Part shown: in pieces, positions 6,485-9,795 of the stretch
How positions within the stretch are numbered: the stretch's first letter is position 1
Layout: each line of letters begins with the position of its first letter
Assembly: GCA_002436485.1 (NCBI GenBank)
Contig: DJMK01000187.1
Span: 1-9,795, forward strand
Length of the DNA: 9,795 nucleotides
From: Proteobacteria bacterium UBA6492
GTDB taxonomy: Bacteria; Pseudomonadota; Gammaproteobacteria; UBA6429; Thiohalophilaceae
Direction of reading: 5' to 3'
Notes under the pieces: generated by a model
Database searches by the model: none
Told to the model about the DNA's origin: nothing
The model's input: the letters and a program-made list of their open reading frames with translations, nothing else
Made by a program: the position numbers and the translations under genes

Positions 6485-7453
6485 TTACTGTAGTCCCAGA
6501 TACAGTATAACGATATAGCTAACATAAACACCCAGCAGTACAAAGCCTTCAAGGCGATTTATTCGACCTGGTCCCTTGATGCCATATGCAAAGATAAACA
6601 GGGCAATCGATAAACCTATCATAAAGACGAAATCGCGATTCAGCACTTCTGGGTCCAGACTAATCGGTGCGATCAGGCCGGGCACACCGAGCACGGCCAG
6701 CAGGTTGTACATGTTTGAGCCCAGGATATTGCCAATCGCAATGTCATGTTCCTTCTTGAGTGCGCTCATTACGGAAGCGGCAAGTTCCGGCAGGCTGGTA
6801 CCGATAGCCACGACTGTCAGGCCAATAATGAGATCACTGACGCCCAGCATCGTTGCTATGTTGATAGCCCCATATACCAGCATACGCGAACTCAACAGCA
6901 GGATAATCAGGCCAAACACGGTCCAGAACACGGCCTTTTTTAGACTGATGATGGGTATCTCGCGTTCATACTCGCTTTGCATTGGTTCGGGAAATTTTTT
7001 GTACTTGGCAATTCGTATCAGCCAAACCAGCATGAATACCAGTCCGAAAAGTAATACCAGGCTGTCCAGTGTGCTCAGTGTTAAATCGAGGACAAGCACC
7101 AGTGCAAGCAGACTTACCAGTAACATCATGGGAAACTCGCGACGAAGGGTACCGGAGTTGACCATCAAGGGTGTCACCAGGGCGGTTACACCCAGAACCA
7201 GACCAATGTTGGTAATATTGGAACCAATGGCATTACCCACCGCCAGCCCCGGATTACCATTGAAAGCGGCCATAATAGATACGAGTATTTCGGGTGCTGA
7301 TGTACCAAAGCCGACAACGGTCAGGCCAATGACCAGCGTAGGTACACCGAGATTACGTGCTGTAGCAGCTGCACCATAGACAAAACGATCAGCACCCCAG
7401 ACCAGCAGGACAAAACCAGCAAGAATAGCAGCGATAGAAATAAACAAATCCAT
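6485..7453 (-). CDS. yrbG: Calcium/sodium antiporter, YrbG family
   Basis: This is an inner-membrane cation/Ca2+ exchanger of the CaCA family, expected to exchange Na+ for Ca2+. The 322-residue protein is almost wholly hydrophobic, with about ten membrane segments. It has the two inverted alpha-repeats that form the ion site: GFGTSAPE (48-55) with VGNAIGSNITN (72-82), and AIGTSLPE (216-223) with GNILGSNMYN (241-250). A charged loop (about 150-172) separates the halves. The E. coli homologue lies just upstream of kdsD and is divergent from mlaF. Here the gene keeps its link to kdsD, but a metal-binding protein gene has come between them. It starts 21 bases after mlaA without a clear ribosome binding site. 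Its physiological role is not established. Confidence 0.94.
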   Translation of the reverse strand: MDLFISIAAILAGFVLLVWGADRFVYGAAATARNLGVPTLVIGLTVVGFGTSAPEILVSIMAAFNGNPGLAVGNAIGSNITNIGLVLGVTALVTPLMVNSGTLRREFPMMLLVSLLALVLVLDLTLSTLDSLVLLFGLVFMLVWLIRIAKYKKFPEPMQSEYEREIPIISLKKAVFWTVFGLIILLLSSRMLVYGAINIATMLGVSDLIIGLTVVAIGTSLPELAASVMSALKKEHDIAIGNILGSNMYNLLAVLGVPGLIAPISLDPEVLNRDFVFMIGLSIALFIFAYGIKGPGRINRLEGFVLLGVYVSYIVILYLGLQ

Positions 7454-7474
7454 AAAATAGAATGATCGTCAGCG

Positions 7475-8305
7475 TCAGGTTTTCGAGGGTGTATTGAGTT
7501 CCAGTTCCAGTTCGAGCTCTCGCTCAAGATCCAGGTCCTCCTTGGTGGGAGCCTCGATCTTACGGGTAGGTGGATTACCATCATATATCTGGTTTTCACG
7601 ATGCTGGTAATAGGCATCGCGCATAAAGACATAGGGGTCGATACCAGATTTTTCCATCAGCTTGGTCGCTTCCAGCAAACTGGCGCGTTTATCCACGGCC
7701 CGTAGCACAACCAGTCCCCAGCGAGTTTCATCGTCCCGAATCGCAATAAGGGGATCGACATATGCATCGAAAAACAGGCCAGTCGTATCACGCACATTGC
7801 TCGGTCCAAGAAACGGCAGTACAAGGTAAGGCCCGCTACCAATACCCCAGGTCGCAAATGTTTGTCCAAAATCTTCATTGTGTTTTGGGTATCCCATGTA
7901 TGTGGCAACATCAAAAATACCCAGAACGCCAAAGGTGGTGTTAAAGGTCAGGCGTCCCAGGTCTGATGCGGCTTGCTCAAATTTGAATTGCAATACATCG
8001 TTGACGACCACAAGGATATCGCCTATGTTGTTGAAGAAATTGCTTACCCCGGTTTGTACTGCACCGGGAATATTGTCCTTGTAGGCTTCTGCAACCGGCT
8101 GTCCGATACCCTTGTCAAAATCATCATTGAATTCGTATACCGAGCGGTTAAAGGATTCCCACGGGTCACGTTCATCGGGGGCTGACACGCTGGCACATGA
8201 AGAAACCATCAGGGAACCGAGTAGCGCCAATAAACAGGCGGACACCTTATATATATGCTGCAAATTTACCAAGCCTATGTTTTCCCGGTTTTGGTCGCGC
8301 CGCAT
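7475..8305 (-). CDS. mlaA: Outer-membrane lipoprotein MlaA (VacJ)
   Basis: MlaA is a ring-shaped lipoprotein in the outer membrane that removes mislocalised phospholipids from the outer leaflet and passes them to MlaC for return to the inner membrane. The protein has a hydrophobic signal (ACLLALLGSLMVSSC) ending in a lipobox VSSC, lipidated at about Cys37. Family sequences follow: DPWESFNRSVYEFNDDFDK, GVSNFFNNIGD, LGRLTFNTTFGVLGIFDVAT, KHNEDFGQTFATWG and GPYLVLPFLGPSNVRDT. The C-terminus carries an unusual acidic Leu/Glu-rich tail. The start is uncertain. ATG at 8305 is used here (276 aa); TTG codons at 8314 and 8272 are alternatives, and none has a strong ribosome binding site. The gene overlaps the preceding small gene by about 30 bases, implying coupling. 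Confidence 0.93.
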   Translation of the reverse strand: MRRDQNRENIGLVNLQHIYKVSACLLALLGSLMVSSCASVSAPDERDPWESFNRSVYEFNDDFDKGIGQPVAEAYKDNIPGAVQTGVSNFFNNIGDILVVVNDVLQFKFEQAASDLGRLTFNTTFGVLGIFDVATYMGYPKHNEDFGQTFATWGIGSGPYLVLPFLGPSNVRDTTGLFFDAYVDPLIAIRDDETRWGLVVLRAVDKRASLLEATKLMEKSGIDPYVFMRDAYYQHRENQIYDGNPPTRKIEAPTKEDLDLERELELELELNTPSKT

Positions 8306-8460
8306 CGTTTGCAACGATAGAGAGTGAGTAACTTGCCCTGCGTCACATCAAACGGCTTACTATTGTCAATTTCCCACTTGTGAAAGCCATTGCGGCACAA
8401 GGTTTTGCCCTTGTGCTTCTGTGACAGTTTGGGCTTTTTGAAGCGTACTACATCACCCAT
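8275..8460 (-). CDS. Small conserved protein with zinc-ribbon-like Cys/His pattern
   Basis: This is a 61-residue basic protein of unknown function. It contains four potential metal ligands: Cys22 and His27 in LCRNGFHKWE, and Cys50 and Cys53 in YRCKRCGATK. This is a C-x4-H...C-x2-C pattern that resembles a minimal zinc ribbon. The N-terminal third is Lys-rich (FKKPKLSQKHKGK), which could suit nucleic-acid or ribosome binding, but this is inference. I chose the ATG at 8460 (MGDVVRFKKPK) because AAAGG lies ten bases upstream; an in-frame GTG at 8478 is less likely. From memory, similar small proteins occur beside mlaA/vacJ in other gammaproteobacteria such as Pseudomonas; I could not check this. 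The 3' end overlaps the start of mlaA, so it is probably the first gene of that operon. Confidence 0.72.
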   Translation of the reverse strand: MGDVVRFKKPKLSQKHKGKTLCRNGFHKWEIDNSKPFDVTQGKLLTLYRCKRCGATKTGKT

Positions 8461-8478
8461 ACAAGATATACCTTTCAC

Positions 8479-8507
8479 ATTATGTTGGAATCAAACGATC
8501 CTGTTCA
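8479..8507 (-). promoter_or_regulatory. Candidate sigma-70 promoter for the small gene-mlaA operon
   Basis: On the minus strand there is TGAACA (8507-8502, four of six matches to TTGACA), a 17-base spacer, and CATAAT (8484-8479, five of six matches to TATAAT). A start about seven bases downstream would leave only about a dozen bases before the ATG at 8460 and would cut into the AAAGG ribosome binding site, which weakens the case. No better minus-strand promoter was found in this intergenic region. Confidence 0.25.
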
Positions 8508-8540
8508 GATACCGTTCAGTGTTATTCGCTAGGCTTACGC

Positions 8541-8560
8541 GGCAGTATATAAATACTGCC
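8541..8560. repeat. Perfect 20-base palindrome, candidate operator
   Basis: Two 8-base arms, GGCAGTAT and ATACTGCC, are perfectly complementary around the 4-base centre ATAA. The palindrome lies in the 138-base divergent region between the minus-strand mlaA operon and the plus-strand DUF72-like gene, just upstream of a TATAAT box. There is no T-run after it, so it is not a normal intrinsic terminator. Its symmetry and position fit a dimeric repressor or activator site, but no regulator is identified. Confidence 0.5.
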
Positions 8561-8569
8561 ACACACCAG

Positions 8570-8575
8570 TATAAT
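8570..8575 (+). promoter_or_regulatory. Candidate -10 box for the DUF72-like gene
   Basis: A perfect TATAAT sits 23 bases before the ATG at 8599. No convincing -35 hexamer is found 16-18 bases upstream; that region is occupied by the right half of the palindrome at 8541-8560. The promoter could therefore be activator-dependent or controlled by a protein bound at the palindrome. The predicted leader is very short, about 17 bases. A second -10-like TATAAA lies inside the palindrome (8548-8553). Confidence 0.35.
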
Positions 8576-8598
8576 CAAACCAGTGTCATAACAACAAA

Positions 8599-9291
8599 AT
8601 GAGTACACGATTGCAGGAACATACGATTTTGATAGGTGCATATGGCTGGCTACACGACGAGTGGCTTGGCGAGTTTTACCCGGAAGATTTGCCCGATGAA
8701 TGGCAGCTTGGCTATTACGGCAATGAATTTCCGGTGGTGCTGGTGCCGGCTGAATACTGGGCGGCAGGAGCGGGTGCAATTGCAGATTGGCTGGAGGAAA
8801 CAGATGACTCACCACGTTTCATCTGCGAATGGCCCGTGCAGGTACAGGATGAAGAATCGATAGACAAACTGCTGGCCTTATTTGCAAAACTGGGTGACCG
8901 TGTAATGGGGATTCTGCTTGGAATGGATGATGAACCTGATGAAAAGGTAATGGCGCTGGCAACTCGTCTGTCACAGCACTATGCGCTGTGTATTGATGCA
9001 AGGTGGGGTACCTATCAATCAGTTCTGGAACAATTCATAGAACGCTTCCACAATAAAAATATCAGTCTTTGCTGGCATGGGGAAGTCGAAACAGCTTCCA
9101 ATATGTCTACGGGTAAACTCGTTGTTGCGCGTATCAACAGCACAGAACTTGATCCAAAAACAATGCGTTTTATTGTGGAAGAATGTATCAAGCAGGGTAA
9201 ACCGGATCGCGATGTCACGCTGATTTTTGATGGCAAGCCGCCCTCGTTGCAACAGATGACAAATGCTGGCGTGATTCGCGATCTGTTATAA
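8599..9291 (+). CDS. Divergent DUF72 (YecE-like) family protein
   Basis: This is a 230-residue soluble protein related to the DUF72/YecE family of TIM-barrel-like proteins, whose biochemical role is not known. The N-terminus matches the family pattern: ILIGAYGWLHDEWLGEFYPEDLP (given in pieces: ILIGAYGW at 10-17, EWLGEFYPEDLP at 21-32), then YY at 39-40. IADWLEETDDSPRFICEWP (61-79) corresponds to the family's W...T.D.FRF..K.P segment. The usual VEIN-TFY signature after the first repeat is replaced by VVLVPAEYW (46-54), so the conserved Glu and Asn are missing. ALCIDARW (about 128-135) may stand for the family's later V-E-x-R segment. No signal peptide or membrane segment is seen. No ribosome binding site precedes the ATG. 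It lies 43 bases before mlaF on the same strand and may be cotranscribed with it. Confidence 0.7.
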   Translation: MSTRLQEHTILIGAYGWLHDEWLGEFYPEDLPDEWQLGYYGNEFPVVLVPAEYWAAGAGAIADWLEETDDSPRFICEWPVQVQDEESIDKLLALFAKLGDRVMGILLGMDDEPDEKVMALATRLSQHYALCIDARWGTYQSVLEQFIERFHNKNISLCWHGEVETASNMSTGKLVVARINSTELDPKTMRFIVEECIKQGKPDRDVTLIFDGKPPSLQQMTNAGVIRDLL

Positions 9292-9334
9292 AAAGCATAT
9301 TACTCTTTTGATTTGCAGGGTATGATAACTGGAC

Positions 9335-9795
9335 ATGAATAGCGACAACACAGTACTGGTAAACGTTCGTAACCTGGTTTTCTCTCGCGGTAATCGTAAA
9401 ATTTTCGACGGCGTGAATCTTGATATTCAGCGCGGCAAAATTACCGCGATCATGGGCCCCAGCGGTACCGGTAAAACGACCCTGTTGCGCCTGATTGGTG
9501 GCCAGTTACGTCCCGATAGCGGATCAGTGCATGTCGATGGTCAACAGGTTGATAAGTTACGCCATGCGGCGTTGTATCGCATGCGCCAGCGGATGGGTAT
9601 GTTATTTCAGAACGGTGCGTTGCTGACAGACATGAATGTGTTTGACAATGTGGCGTTTCCGCTGCGTGAACATACGGACTTGTCAGAAGACATGATGCGT
9701 GACCTGGTTCTAATGAAGTTACATGCGGTTGGACTGCGCGGTGCACGTGACCTGATGCCGAGCGAGTTGTCAGGTGGCATGTCACGCCGTGTTGC
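9335..9795 (+). CDS. mlaF: Phospholipid (Mla) ABC transporter ATP-binding protein MlaF, N-terminal part
   Basis: MlaF is the cytoplasmic ATPase of the MlaFEDB complex, which moves phospholipids between the inner membrane and the periplasmic carrier MlaC. The 153 complete codons present include Walker A GPSGTGKT (41-48), the Q-loop region MLFQNGALLTDMNVFDNVAF (about 89-108) that is distinctive of the MlaF/MCE ATPases, and the ABC signature ELSGGMSRR (144-152). Walker B and the switch histidine are beyond the right edge. The ATG at 9335 gives the expected N-terminus (LVNVRNLVFSRG); the ribosome binding site is weak (TGGAC just before ATG, GCAGGG further up). The gap after the DUF72-like gene is 43 bases with a TATGAT at 9321-9326 but no good -35, so either cotranscription or a separate promoter is possible. 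Confidence 0.95.
   Translation, partial: MNSDNTVLVNVRNLVFSRGNRKIFDGVNLDIQRGKITAIMGPSGTGKTTLLRLIGGQLRPDSGSVHVDGQQVDKLRHAALYRMRQRMGMLFQNGALLTDMNVFDNVAFPLREHTDLSEDMMRDLVLMKLHAVGLRGARDLMPSELSGGMSRRV

Noticed and set aside
6472..6552. N-terminal extension of the HMA protein with a hydrophobic start that looks like a membrane anchor
   Set aside because: It overlaps the exchanger coding sequence by 68 bases, and HMA proteins of this type start at the METLTIKV position. The hydrophobic stretch is a by-product of the overlapping membrane-protein gene.
6576..7379. 267-codon open frame on the plus strand inside the exchanger gene
   Set aside because: It mirrors a conserved membrane protein gene on the other strand. 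The product is Ser/Thr/Arg-rich and resembles no family.
8461..8478. GTG start giving six extra residues on the zinc-ribbon-like protein
   Set aside because: The ATG at 8460 has an AAAGG sequence upstream, while the GTG start would overlap that site.
9450..9785. 111-codon minus-strand open frame inside mlaF
   Set aside because: It is antisense to conserved ABC ATPase motifs; the product is His/Thr/Ser-rich without family character.

Overview
The window looks like chromosomal core sequence from a non-enteric gammaproteobacterium. The lipopolysaccharide-transport/rpoN block has the gammaproteobacterial order (kdsD-kdsC-lptC-lptA-lptB-rpoN-hpf-ptsN). However, ptsN is followed by an HPr kinase gene, not by rapZ-npr as in enterics. 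That arrangement is known from several free-living gamma- and betaproteobacteria. I cannot name a genus. No mobile element, CRISPR array, tRNA or rRNA was seen, and no gene-free stretch reaches 300 bases.

Layout. Positions 1-8460 carry thirteen genes, all on the minus strand and tightly packed or overlapping. In transcription order from right to left they are: a small zinc-ribbon-like protein, mlaA, the YrbG-type Na+/Ca2+ exchanger, a CopZ-like heavy-metal-binding protein, kdsD, kdsC, lptC, lptA, lptB, then a 90-base gap, then rpoN, hpf, ptsN and hprK (cut by the left edge). Around 8461-8598 lies a divergent intergenic region with a perfect 20-base palindrome and promoter-like elements. To its right, on the plus strand, are a divergent DUF72 (YecE-like) protein and mlaF, which is cut by the right edge.

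How the genes fit together. Most of the window concerns building and maintaining the Gram-negative outer membrane. KdsD and KdsC act in Kdo synthesis. LptC, LptA and LptB are parts of the LPS export bridge. MlaA (outer-membrane lipoprotein) and MlaF (inner-membrane ABC ATPase) belong to the retrograde phospholipid (Mla) pathway. The left part is regulatory: sigma-54, a ribosome hibernation factor, the EIIA-Ntr protein and an HPr kinase, which together point to a PTS used for regulation and not for sugar uptake.

Points worth a second look are a well-spaced -24/-12 (sigma-54 type) element directly in front of rpoN, the palindrome in the divergent promoter region, the DUF72 protein that has lost its usual N-terminal signature, the zinc-ribbon-like gene overlapping mlaA, and the metal-binding protein gene overlapping kdsD. 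I saw nothing that is convincingly a wholly new system.
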